From contig PHCC01000007.1 in assembly GCA_002842215.1 (NCBI GenBank), positions 1-64,000 on the forward strand: DNA of 64,000 nt, given 5' to 3'. Below are positions 18,361 through 26,602 of the stretch, piece by piece. The notes below the pieces were generated by a model. That model saw only the letters and a program-made list of their open reading frames with translations, ran no database searches and was not told where the DNA came from. A program made the position numbers and the translations under genes. This DNA is from Betaproteobacteria bacterium HGW-Betaproteobacteria-9 (lineage in GTDB: Bacteria; Pseudomonadota; Gammaproteobacteria; Burkholderiales; Burkholderiaceae_C). The first letter of the stretch is position 1. Each line of letters begins with the position of its first letter.

Positions 18361-19641
18361 TTACTTCGACGCAGCCGGAGCTTCGGCCGGAGCAGCGGCA
18401 GCGGCTGGCGTGGCCGGAGCAGCGCCCGGCGCCTGCCAGGGCACCGCCTTCACGGGAGTGCCCGGCGGCATCATCTGCAGCTTCTGGAAGCCATCGACCA
18501 TGACCTGCTCACCGGCCTTCAGACCGTCCAGCACCACCCATTTCCCGCTCTGCTGACCGCCAATCTTCACCGTGCGCTTCTCGATCTTGCCGTCGGCGAC
18601 AACCACCGACACCGTGTCACCCTGGGCCGAGCGCGTCACCGCCTGCTGCGGCAACGAGATGGCGTCGCGCGCCGTCGCCTGCTCCAGGCGCACACGCACA
18701 TACAGCCCAGGCAGCAACGTGCCACCGGGGTTGGGCACCTCGGCACGAAGCGTCACTTGGCCCGTGGTGGGATCGACCGTGAGGTCCGAGAACAGCAGGC
18801 GTCCCGGTTTGGCGTATTCGCTGCCGTCTTCCAGCACCACACGAACGCTGGCCGCGCCGGCGCCGGCCCCCTTGAGCTGACCACTGGCCAGCGCGCGCTG
18901 CAGCTTCATGGCTTCGGCGGCGGACTGGGTGAAGTTCACAAACAGCGGATCCACCTGCTGGATCATGGCCAGCGGTGTCGCTTCGCCCTGGCCCACCAGG
19001 GCGCCCTCGGTCACCAGGGCGCGACCGATGCGGCCACCGATCGGCGCCGTGACATTGGCGTAACCCAGGTTGATGCCAGCCGTCTGCACCGCAGCCCTGG
19101 CCACGGCCACATCGGCCTCGGCGGCTTTCTGGGCGGCTTCGGCGTTCGCGAATTCCTGCTGGCTGATGGCGTTTTCTGCCACCAGCGGCTTGTAGCGGGC
19201 CGCCAGGGCCGACGCCTGGGCGAGGTTGGCCTCAGCCCGCGCCAGACCGGCCCGTGCGCTCTGCAGCGTGGCCTGGTAGGGCGCCGCATCAATGCGGAAC
19301 AGCGCCTGGCCCGCCTTCACGTCGCTGCCTTCCTTGAACAGGCGCTGCTGCAGGATGCCCGCCGCCCGAGCCCGCACCTGTGCCACACGCGAGGCCTCCA
19401 GCCGGCCCGGCAACTCCGTCTGCAAGCCCACGTCACCCGGCGCCACCGTGACCACGCCGACTTCGGGAGCCGGCATGCCGCCACCCGGTGGCGCCGCGGC
19501 GGGCGCCTCGGCCTTGCCACAAGCGACCAGCAGCACGGCCACCGAGATCACCGACAGGCGGCGGGTCCACGACGTCGAGCGACCGCGAGTCGCCAGCGAG
19601 GGGTTGAACAAGACGGGAAGCTGGGGACTCTGGGCAGGCAT
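18361..19641 (-). CDS. RND efflux periplasmic adaptor lipoprotein (AcrA/MexA-like)
   Basis: This 426-residue membrane fusion protein has a lipobox Cys at residue 41 (SVAVLLVAC). That follows an unusually long N-terminal region with TRR before the hydrophobic segment. Then come the lipoyl half (LPGRLEASRVAQVRARAAGI), a coiled-coil hairpin rich in Ala/Glu, the second lipoyl half (YANVTAPIGGRIGRALV) and beta-barrel domains. The C-terminal tail is Ala/Pro-rich. The ATG at 19641 has AAGGA at good spacing; the in-frame ATG at 19659 lacks one. It is first in the operon, divergent from the TetR repressor, with the operator palindrome at 19737-19764 between them. Confidence 0.94.
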   Translation of the reverse strand: MPAQSPQLPVLFNPSLATRGRSTSWTRRLSVISVAVLLVACGKAEAPAAAPPGGGMPAPEVGVVTVAPGDVGLQTELPGRLEASRVAQVRARAAGILQQRLFKEGSDVKAGQALFRIDAAPYQATLQSARAGLARAEANLAQASALAARYKPLVAENAISQQEFANAEAAQKAAEADVAVARAAVQTAGINLGYANVTAPIGGRIGRALVTEGALVGQGEATPLAMIQQVDPLFVNFTQSAAEAMKLQRALASGQLKGAGAGAASVRVVLEDGSEYAKPGRLLFSDLTVDPTTGQVTLRAEVPNPGGTLLPGLYVRVRLEQATARDAISLPQQAVTRSAQGDTVSVVVADGKIEKRTVKIGGQQSGKWVVLDGLKAGEQVMVDGFQKLQMMPPGTPVKAVPWQAPGAAPATPAAAAAPAEAPAASK

Positions 19642-19736
19642 GGGAATCCTTGGAGACATGAAATCGGGGAGCCGCTTGAAAAAAAGCGGCCGACATGGCC
19701 ATCGCGGGGATAACCAACGAAGACGAAGGGTCGAAG

Positions 19737-19764
19737 TATACATACATCCTTGAATGTATGTATA
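19737..19764. promoter_or_regulatory. AcrR-type operator palindrome
   Basis: This is a perfect 11-bp inverted repeat, TATACATACAT and ATGTATGTATA, with a 6-base spacer. It contains TACATACAT-N6-ATGTATGTA, the arrangement I recall for E. coli AcrR operators. It sits between the divergent adaptor and tetR starts, so a bound repressor could block both promoters. Binding by the adjacent TetR protein is inferred. Confidence 0.88.
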
Positions 19765-19820
19765 GTCGGACAGACACAAGCCCCCGTCTTCACATGGGGA
19801 CATTCGACAGGAGACATGAC

Positions 19821-20564
19821 ATGGTTCGTCGCACCAAAGCCGATGCCGAGGCCACACGCCACAGCCTGCTTGACGCAGCCGAGCACCTGTTTCAGCAGCG
19901 CGGCGTTTCACGCACGTCGCTCAACGACATTGCCGTGGCCGCCGGCACCACCCGAGGGGCCATCTACTGGCACTTCAAGGACAAGGCCGACCTATTCAAC
20001 GCGATGATGGAACGCGTCACTTTGCCGCTGGAAGAAACCCTGGCGGGCATAGGGAAACAGGCCTCCGCCCTCGAAAACCCGCTGCAGCCGCTGCGCGACG
20101 CCATCGCACACGCGCTGCACAAGGCCGCCACCGACGAGCAGACGCGGCGCGTGTTCGAGATCGCGACCCTGCAAGTGGAATACAACGACGAGATGCACGC
20201 GGTGCGCGCGCGCCACCTTCAGGGACGCAACGAGTGCGTGCAGCAGACCGCCACAGTCTTGCGTTCGGCGGCAGTCCACCAGGGCATGACGCTCGCCGTC
20301 CCGGTGCAGTGCGCGGCGCTGGGACTGCACGTGATGATTGACGGCCTGATCCAGAACTGGTTGCTCGACACCCAGGCGTTCGACCTCCAGCGCTGCGGCC
20401 GCCAGGTGGTCGACACCTACCTGAGCGGCCTGGGCTTCAGTCAGCCGGGCGCTCGGGCACCGCGTCGGCCGGCACCGGTGCACGCGACGGCAGCTTCAGA
20501 TGCAGCGCTGCCTGCGCCAGCAGGTTCGCCGACACGGGCGCGGTCACAAACACAAACAGCGTGA
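19821..20564 (+). CDS. TetR-family repressor of the RND efflux operon (AcrR/TtgR-like)
   Basis: This 247-residue TetR regulator begins MVRRTKADAEATRHSLLDA. Its helix-turn-helix at about residues 32-52 (TSLNDIAVAAGTTRGAIYWHF) is typical of the AcrR/TtgR/MtrR subgroup. The large C-terminal domain would bind drugs and release DNA. The start at 19821 follows AGGAG. It is divergent from the efflux operon and flanked by the AcrR-like palindrome, so autoregulation is likely. The last 40 or so residues are low-complexity (Pro, Ala, Arg, Thr), and their codons overlap the convergent mnhG gene by 128 bases. Confidence 0.93.
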   Translation: MVRRTKADAEATRHSLLDAAEHLFQQRGVSRTSLNDIAVAAGTTRGAIYWHFKDKADLFNAMMERVTLPLEETLAGIGKQASALENPLQPLRDAIAHALHKAATDEQTRRVFEIATLQVEYNDEMHAVRARHLQGRNECVQQTATVLRSAAVHQGMTLAVPVQCAALGLHVMIDGLIQNWLLDTQAFDLQRCGRQVVDTYLSGLGFSQPGARAPRRPAPVHATAASDAALPAPAGSPTRARSQTQTA

Positions 20565-20778
20565 TCAGCAGCTCGGCAATGCCCGGGCGCCCCTGACTGG
20601 CCGCCACCAGCATCGACGCAATCAGCACACCGCCCACCCCCAGCGTGGAGGCCTTGGTCGGTGCGTGCAGCCGCATGTAGAAATCGGGCAGGCGCGACAG
20701 ACCGATGGCGCCCACCAGCAGGAAGAACGCCGCGATCACGATCACGGCGGCGGCGGTCCATTCGATGAAGAGGTTCAT
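20437..20778 (-). CDS. mnhG: Na+/H+ antiporter subunit G
   Basis: This 113-residue membrane protein of the MnhG/PhaG family has three hydrophobic helices. The family block GAIGLSRLPDFYMRLHAPTK is at about residues 22-41 and LITLFVFVTAPVSA follows. It is the last subunit of the Mrp-type multisubunit cation/proton antiporter encoded in this operon. Its ATG at 20778 lies 19 bases after the mnhF stop. The final 128 bases are antisense to the tail of the convergent tetR gene. Confidence 0.93.
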   Translation of the reverse strand: MNLFIEWTAAAVIVIAAFFLLVGAIGLSRLPDFYMRLHAPTKASTLGVGGVLIASMLVAASQGRPGIAELLITLFVFVTAPVSANLLAQAALHLKLPSRAPVPADAVPERPAD

Positions 20779-20797
20779 GTTCAAGGCTCCTTGCGGA

Positions 20798-21073
20798 TCA
20801 TTCCACCACGTCGCCGCGGGTAAGGTACCGCGCGAGTCCCACCGTCGAGGCAAAGCCCAGCATGGCCACCAGCAGAGCACCTTCAAACAGCAGTGCCGTG
20901 TTCCAGCGGATACCGAGCAGCACGATCAGCGCCACCGCGTTCATGTAGAGCGTGTCCAGCGCGAGCACACGGTCGGTTGCGGTCGGACCGCACAGCAGGC
21001 GCACGGTGCACAGCAACACCGCCAGCGTCACCGCCAAGATGCCGATGTTCAGCGCGATATCCAGCACATTCAT
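20798..21073 (-). CDS. mnhF: Na+/H+ antiporter subunit F
   Basis: This 91-residue protein has three membrane helices, with the MnhF/PhaF pattern LLCGPTATDRVLALDTLYMNA in the centre, broken here only by length. The GP and DR residues of that loop are family hallmarks. It overlaps the stop of mnhE by four bases (start 21073, mnhE ends 21070), so translation is coupled. It acts as a small structural subunit in the inner membrane complex. Confidence 0.93.
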   Translation of the reverse strand: MNVLDIALNIGILAVTLAVLLCTVRLLCGPTATDRVLALDTLYMNAVALIVLLGIRWNTALLFEGALLVAMLGFASTVGLARYLTRGDVVE

Positions 21074-21621
21074 GCCTCGCTCCCCAGTTCGATGTGGAAG
21101 GCGCGCAGCAGCGGCGCCTCATAGCGGTTCTTCATGTCAGCGGCCATCGCGGCCGCATCGTCGCAGTTGAGCGCGTGCACCAGGATCACGCCCCGCTCCT
21201 CGTTGATCACCGCCGAGACGGTGCCCGGGGTGTTCGTGATGATGCTGGCGAACAAAGCGTTGACCCGGTGGTGGTTGCAGGCCAGTGGCACCGAAATCCA
21301 ACCCGGCTGCATGCGGTCCAGCGGCCCGAGCACCAGCCTGGCCACCACGATGTTGGAGACCACAATGTCCCACAACACCACACCCAGCAGACGGATCGCC
21401 GTGGGCCAATGCACCACACTGGCCTGGGTCAGGTAGGGGCGCAACAGGCGCGGAATGATCAGCCCGATCAACACGGCCGAAAGCAGGTGCACCGGCTCCA
21501 GGCTGTGCGAGAGCGCGAGCCAGCTCGCAGCCAGCAGCACCGAAAGCACCGGGTGGGCAAACCAGCCCGTGGCGGGGTAGCGCTTGCCACTGTTGTTGAC
21601 GTTGGGTGCATTCGGGTTCAT
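21070..21621 (-). CDS. mnhE: Na+/H+ antiporter subunit E
   Basis: This 183-residue MnhE/PhaE protein has hydrophobic helices at about residues 22-60 and a conserved cytoplasmic domain. The characteristic pattern TPGTVSAVINEERGVILVHALN is visible, beginning near residue 132. It overlaps mnhD by four bases and mnhF by four bases, in the fixed Mrp gene order A-C-D-E-F-G. In Mrp complexes MnhE contributes to assembly and to the unusual bilayer arrangement near the cation path (family knowledge). Confidence 0.93.
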   Translation of the reverse strand: MNPNAPNVNNSGKRYPATGWFAHPVLSVLLAASWLALSHSLEPVHLLSAVLIGLIIPRLLRPYLTQASVVHWPTAIRLLGVVLWDIVVSNIVVARLVLGPLDRMQPGWISVPLACNHHRVNALFASIITNTPGTVSAVINEERGVILVHALNCDDAAAMAADMKNRYEAPLLRAFHIELGSEA

Positions 21622-23291
21622 GGCAGGACCTTGGCTGGCACCGCCTCGGCGGCAGGCTGGGCGGGTGGGACATTGCGGGAGCCGTCGTAGGGCCGCACCG
21701 TGTTCGCACGCGCACCGCCTTGCGAGCCCAGTACCGCTTCGGCATAGGCCGCTGTGTCCGCCAGTTGCAAGGCCGCCTCATCGGTGTAGCGTTTGACCGG
21801 TGAAGCCAGCACCGCCAACGCGACCGTAATGACAATGAAGGCCCAGGCGGCGGAGAGCAGCTTGACACTGGAGCCCGATGCGGCAGCGCGAAAATCTCCG
21901 TCGGGCTGGATGTGCCAGAACACGATCACACCGGCGCGCGCCAAGCCCACGATGGTGAAGAAACCCACCACCAGCACCACGCTCCAGACCCAGGTCTGCG
22001 CGGCCAGACCCGAGGTGCTCTGCAGGATCATCAGCTTGCCCAGAAAACCCGGCAACGGCGGCAGCCCTGAAGCCGATGCGGCACCGAACAGCATCATCAT
22101 GCCCAGCAGCACCGGCTCGCGCACGGCCACAGCCGGACGCAATTTGTCGCCCGCTTCGCCGCGCTGCGCGGCCACCAGCTCGACCAGCAGGAACAGGCCC
22201 GCGATCACGATGGTGCTGTGCAGCGTGTAGTACAGCGCGGCCGACAGCGTCTCGGGCGTGAACAGACCGACACCGGCCAGGATGGTACCGACCGACGACA
22301 CAGTGAGGTAGGCGACCATGCGGCCCATGGTGTGTGCCGCCAGCGCGCCCAGGGCCCCGAGCACGCTGGTGCAAAGCGCCAGCGGCAGCAGCCAGGCCTG
22401 CGCGGCCAGGCTGGCCTCACCCGCCTCCACACCGAAGATGCCCCAGTGCGTGCGGATGATGCTATAGACGCCCACCTTGGTCATGATGGCAAACAGCGCC
22501 GCCACCGGCGCACTGGCCGAGGCGTAGGTGCCGGGCAGCCAGAAATACAGCGGCACCAGCGCGGCCTTGAGGCCAAACACCACCAGCAACACCAGCGCCG
22601 CAGCGCGCGCGATCAGCGCCGCTTCACCCGTGAGCTGCGCCACGCGCAGGGCCAGATCGGCCATGTTCAGCGTGCCGGTCACGGCGTAGATCATCGCCAG
22701 CCCGATCAGGAACAGGCCCGAACCCGCAAGGTTCAGCACCACATAGTGAACACCCATGCGCATGCGCTCGCGGCCCTGACCGTGCAGCAGCAACACATAC
22801 GAGGCGATCAGCAGCACCTCGAAGAACACGAACAGGTTGAACAGGTCACCGGTCAGGAAGGCGCCACTCAGACCCATCAACTGAAAATGGTAGATGGCGT
22901 GGAAGTGGCGCCCACGCACGTCCCAACCGCCGGTGGCGTACCAGAGCACGGGCGCTGCCACCAGGTAGGTCAGCAAGACCATCAGGGCCGACAGCCGGTC
23001 GAGCACCAGCACGATGCCGAACGGCGCCGACCATTCACCCAGCTGGTACACCAGCAGCTCGCCGCTGGCCGCGCGCCAGACCAGACCGGCCGCCATGACC
23101 GTGCCGAGCCACACCGAGGCCAGGCTCAGGCGTCGGCGCCAGCGCACCCGGGCACTATCGTGCCCGCCGCCCTGTCCCGCCATGCCACCAAAGTCGCCCA
23201 GCAACAGCAGGCCCATCGCAGTGAACGACGGCAGCAGCACCGAGAGCACCGGAGCGTGCTGCCCCCAAAAAGCCAGGATCGCATCCGTCAT
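21618..23291 (-). CDS. mnhD: Na+/H+ antiporter subunit D
   Basis: This 557-residue proton-translocating subunit is homologous to NuoN/NuoM of complex I, with about fourteen helices. Blocks such as GDLFNLFVFFEVLLIASYVLL (starts near residue 145) contain the key membrane Glu. KAALVPLYFWLPGTYASA lies near residue 235 and carries the conserved Lys. Its start and the mnhC stop share one base at 23291. It forms one of the two proton channels of the Mrp antiporter. The C-terminal 50 residues form a charged cytoplasmic tail. Confidence 0.95.
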   Translation of the reverse strand: MTDAILAFWGQHAPVLSVLLPSFTAMGLLLLGDFGGMAGQGGGHDSARVRWRRRLSLASVWLGTVMAAGLVWRAASGELLVYQLGEWSAPFGIVLVLDRLSALMVLLTYLVAAPVLWYATGGWDVRGRHFHAIYHFQLMGLSGAFLTGDLFNLFVFFEVLLIASYVLLLHGQGRERMRMGVHYVVLNLAGSGLFLIGLAMIYAVTGTLNMADLALRVAQLTGEAALIARAAALVLLVVFGLKAALVPLYFWLPGTYASASAPVAALFAIMTKVGVYSIIRTHWGIFGVEAGEASLAAQAWLLPLALCTSVLGALGALAAHTMGRMVAYLTVSSVGTILAGVGLFTPETLSAALYYTLHSTIVIAGLFLLVELVAAQRGEAGDKLRPAVAVREPVLLGMMMLFGAASASGLPPLPGFLGKLMILQSTSGLAAQTWVWSVVLVVGFFTIVGLARAGVIVFWHIQPDGDFRAAASGSSVKLLSAAWAFIVITVALAVLASPVKRYTDEAALQLADTAAYAEAVLGSQGGARANTVRPYDGSRNVPPAQPAAEAVPAKVLP

Positions 23292-23680
23292 CAGCTGCGC
23301 TCCCCGTTGCGGGCCGATCCGGCCGCGGGCTGGTACCCCATGGCGTGTCCGGGTTCATGGCCGTCCACGTGGTCGCTGCCGCTTTCATGGCGGTTGCGCA
23401 GCGCCAGTTCGATCACGAAACCGGTGGTCGCAAAACCGATCACGATGGCCGTGAGCACCAGCGCCTGCGGCAGCGGATCGGCCACCGGACCTTCGCCGAC
23501 CAGGATCGGCTGGGCGTTGGACCACAGGCGCCCCATCACGAAGATGAACACGTTGACCGCATAACCAAACAGCGAAAGCCCCAGCACCACCGGAAAACTG
23601 CGCCCGCGCAACATCAGGTAGATGCCGCAGGCGGTGACAAAACCGATACCCGTGGCCAGCAAAAATTCCATGCTCATCAT
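23291..23680 (-). CDS. mnhC: Na+/H+ antiporter subunit C
   Basis: This 129-residue NuoK-like subunit has three helices and the family pattern GIYLMLRGRSFPVVLGLSLF at about residues 19-38. ALVLTAIVIGFATTGFVIEL follows. The C-terminal 35 residues are hydrophilic and rich in His and Asp/Glu. It starts four bases inside mnhA, indicating coupled translation. Confidence 0.94.
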   Translation of the reverse strand: MMSMEFLLATGIGFVTACGIYLMLRGRSFPVVLGLSLFGYAVNVFIFVMGRLWSNAQPILVGEGPVADPLPQALVLTAIVIGFATTGFVIELALRNRHESGSDHVDGHEPGHAMGYQPAAGSARNGERS

Positions 23681-26511
23681 GACTGGCCTCCGGCCGAAGC
23701 GGTGTGGATGGGCGTGCCTTCGCGGCTCACCGAGCCCAGCACCGAGATGGTCAGCAGGGTCGCACCCACCACCGTGAGATAGACACCGAGGTCGAACAGC
23801 GCGGCCGAGGCCAGCGGCAGCTCACCCAGCAGCGGTACATGGGGATGCCCGTGGGCGCTGGTCAGGAACGGCCTGCCCAGGACGAAGGCGCCCGCACCCG
23901 TGAGCCCGGCGATCGACAGGCCGGCGCCGACCCAGCGCACGAAGCGGCGACCGCCCTGCGCGTGCAACATCATCTCCGCCCTGGCCTGACCCAGCGCCAT
24001 GAACTGCAGCACCAGCGCCACCGCCGTGATCAGGCCGGCAATGAAGCCGCCACCGGGCAGGTTGTGCCCGCGCATGAAGATGTAGAGCGTGATCACCAGC
24101 GCCAGCGGCAACACCACCGAGGCCGCCACGCGCAGCATCAGCGGCTGGGCCGAGAAGGTCCAGGCCAGGCCCTGCGTGTCGGTCAATGGCCGACGGCTGC
24201 GCATCCCGTCCATGAGCGCGAGCACACCGATGGCGGCGATGCCCAGCACCGTGATCTCGCCAAACGTGTCATAGCCCCGGAAGTCCACCAGGATCACGTT
24301 GACCACGTTGGTGCCACCACCCACCGGCAGCGATTTTTCCAGGAAGTACCAGGAGATCGAATCGTGGTTGCGCGTGAGCAGCACCCAGGCCACCCAGGCC
24401 ACGCCCGCGCCGCCGGCCAGCGCCAGCACGCCGTCGCGGGTGCGGCGCAGCGCCGACGATTCGCGCGGCGAATGCTGCGGCAACAAGGCCAGGCCCATCA
24501 GCAGCAGCACGGTGGACACCACTTCGACGGAGAGCTGCGTCAGCGCCAGATCGGGCGCCGACAGGCTCACGAAGGTGAGCGAGGTCACCAAGCCGACCAC
24601 CCCGACCAGCACCACGGCCTGGAAACGCTGGTGGTGCGTGAGCGCAATCGCCCCACAAGCTGCGAACAGCAGCAGCCACACGGCGATGGCCAGCGGCGAG
24701 GCGGGCAACAGTTCGCGTGTGCCGGCACCGATGCCCTGCCCCACCAGTTGCGTTGCCGCCGCCACCACCGCTGCACCGATCAGCCAGACCAGGTAGCGCT
24801 GCAGCGAGCCGGTTTCCAGGCGGATGGAGATGCGGCCGGCCAGCGCGAACAACCCGTCGATCAGACCGTCAAACACCTGACGTCCTGTGGCCGGTCCGAA
24901 CCAGGCCTCGGACTGAATGCGGTGCATGCGCTTGCCGCGCGCCAGCAGCAGGTACAAACCGATGCCCGCGGCCAGCGCGATCGCGCTCATGAGCAACGGC
25001 AGATTGAAACCGTGCCAGATCGCCAGGTGGTACTCGGGCAGCGGCTGGCCCACCAGCGCCGTGGCCGCCACGTGCACCAGCGGCCCGAAGGTGATCGCTG
25101 GCAGCAGGCCGACCCCGATGCACATCGTCACCAGCAGCATGGCGGGCAGCTTCATGCCCAGCGGCGGCTCGTGGGGATGGGTGTTGGGCACGTTGCCCAG
25201 TTCACCGTTGAAATACGTGTCGTGCAAAAAGCGCAGCGAATAGGCCACGCTGAACACCCCCGCCAGCGTCACCAGCGCCGGCACCACCCAGGCCCAGACA
25301 CCCGCCGTGCCGACCACCGCTTCGGTGAAAAACATTTCCTTGGACAGGAAACCGTTGGTCAACGGCACGCCGGCCATGGACGCGGCCGCCACCATCGAGA
25401 GCGTCGCCGTCCAGGGCATGTACTTCCACAGCCCGCCGAGCTGGCGCATGTCGCGCGAATGGGTTTCGTGGTCCACGATGCCCGCGATCATGAACAGCGA
25501 GGCCTTGAAGGTGGCGTGGTTGAGCACGTGGAACACCGCGGCCACGGCGGCCAGCGGCGAACCCAGCCCGATCAGGAAGACGATCAGGCCCAGGTGGCTC
25601 ACGGTCGAATACGCCAGCAGGGCCTTCAGGTCGTGCTTGAAGAGGGCCACAAAGGCCGCGAACAGCACTGTGGCCAGGCCGGTCGCGGTGACGATCACCT
25701 CGAACCAGCCAGAACCCGCTAGCACCGGGTACATGCGCATCAGCAGGAACACGCCCGCCTTCACCATGGTGGCCGAGTGCAGGTAGGCCGAGACCGGCGT
25801 GGGCGCGGCCATGGCGTCGGGCAGCCAGAAGTGGAACGGGAATTGCGCGCTCTTGGTGAAGGCGCCCAGCAGGATCAGCAGCAGCGCCGGCACGAACAGC
25901 GGATCGGCCTGGATCATGGCCACACGGCCCACCATCTCGCTGAGTTCGTAGGTGCCCGCGATCTGACCCAGCAGTACGAAGCCGCCCAGCATCGCCAGGC
26001 CGCCGCCGCCGGTCACGGCCAGTGCCTGGCGCGCGCCCGCGCGCGCATCGGCGCGGTGGCTCCAGAAGCCGATCAACAGGAAAGACGACAGGCTGGTCAG
26101 CTCCCAGAACACCACCAGCAACAGCAGGTTGTCCGACAGCGCCACGCCCAGCATGGCTGCCATGAACAGCATCATCTCGCTGTAGAACTTGCCGGGCGAA
26201 TCCTTGGGGCTGAGGTAGAAGTGCGCGTAGAGCACGATCAGCAGGCCGATGAACAGGATCAGCCCGGCGAACAGCAGCGACAGGCCGTCCAGCCGGAAGG
26301 TCAGGTCCAGCCCGATCTCGGGCACCCAGGCCCAGACGTTGCGCACCGTCTCGCCAGCCATCACCGCGGGCGCATGGCTCAGCAGCAGGGCCAGGCTGGC
26401 GGCGGTAACCGCGCCGGCCGCCAGGGCGGTCAACAGGCGGGATTTCGAGCCGAGCCAGAACGTGGCGGCGGTACCCAGCAAAAGAGGCAGCAGGACGATC
26501 AATAACAGCAC
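23677..26511 (-). CDS. mnhA: Na+/H+ antiporter fused subunits A and B
   Basis: This 944-residue protein begins at GTG 26511 (VLLLIVLLPLLLG), because the frame upstream has no membrane-protein character and no better start. Residues about 60-480 are the NuoL-like proton channel, with LLVVFWELTSLSSFLLIGFW carrying the conserved Glu. A linker and MnhA C-terminal part follow. From about residue 785, IFMRGHNLPGGGFIAGLIT marks a complete MnhB domain. The A-B fusion defines the group 2 Mrp (PhaAB) layout, giving a six-gene operon rather than seven. The complex exchanges cytoplasmic Na+ or K+ for protons and supports pH and salt homeostasis. Confidence 0.95.
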   Translation of the reverse strand: MLLLIVLLPLLLGTAATFWLGSKSRLLTALAAGAVTAASLALLLSHAPAVMAGETVRNVWAWVPEIGLDLTFRLDGLSLLFAGLILFIGLLIVLYAHFYLSPKDSPGKFYSEMMLFMAAMLGVALSDNLLLLVVFWELTSLSSFLLIGFWSHRADARAGARQALAVTGGGGLAMLGGFVLLGQIAGTYELSEMVGRVAMIQADPLFVPALLLILLGAFTKSAQFPFHFWLPDAMAAPTPVSAYLHSATMVKAGVFLLMRMYPVLAGSGWFEVIVTATGLATVLFAAFVALFKHDLKALLAYSTVSHLGLIVFLIGLGSPLAAVAAVFHVLNHATFKASLFMIAGIVDHETHSRDMRQLGGLWKYMPWTATLSMVAAASMAGVPLTNGFLSKEMFFTEAVVGTAGVWAWVVPALVTLAGVFSVAYSLRFLHDTYFNGELGNVPNTHPHEPPLGMKLPAMLLVTMCIGVGLLPAITFGPLVHVAATALVGQPLPEYHLAIWHGFNLPLLMSAIALAAGIGLYLLLARGKRMHRIQSEAWFGPATGRQVFDGLIDGLFALAGRISIRLETGSLQRYLVWLIGAAVVAAATQLVGQGIGAGTRELLPASPLAIAVWLLLFAACGAIALTHHQRFQAVVLVGVVGLVTSLTFVSLSAPDLALTQLSVEVVSTVLLLMGLALLPQHSPRESSALRRTRDGVLALAGGAGVAWVAWVLLTRNHDSISWYFLEKSLPVGGGTNVVNVILVDFRGYDTFGEITVLGIAAIGVLALMDGMRSRRPLTDTQGLAWTFSAQPLMLRVAASVVLPLALVITLYIFMRGHNLPGGGFIAGLITAVALVLQFMALGQARAEMMLHAQGGRRFVRWVGAGLSIAGLTGAGAFVLGRPFLTSAHGHPHVPLLGELPLASAALFDLGVYLTVVGATLLTISVLGSVSREGTPIHTASAGGQS

Positions 26512-26602
26512 GGCTCTTCTTTCAAGTTGGTCCGCGATTCTAAAAGGCTCACGCGCCGAGCCGCCCGGCAGGCCGTCGGGCAACTGTTGCGCGGGCGTGA
26601 AC

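Noticed and set aside
15081..18503. A 1140-codon open frame on the plus strand opposite the RND pump
   Set aside because: It is antisense to a fully conserved AcrB-like gene. The translation is rich in His, Arg and Gln as expected from the complement of GC-rich coding sequence, with no recognisable domain.
22218..25722. Plus-strand frames of 450-670 codons opposite mnhD and mnhA
   Set aside because: His/Arg/Gln-rich translations with no membrane or catalytic motifs; the minus strand carries the conserved subunits.
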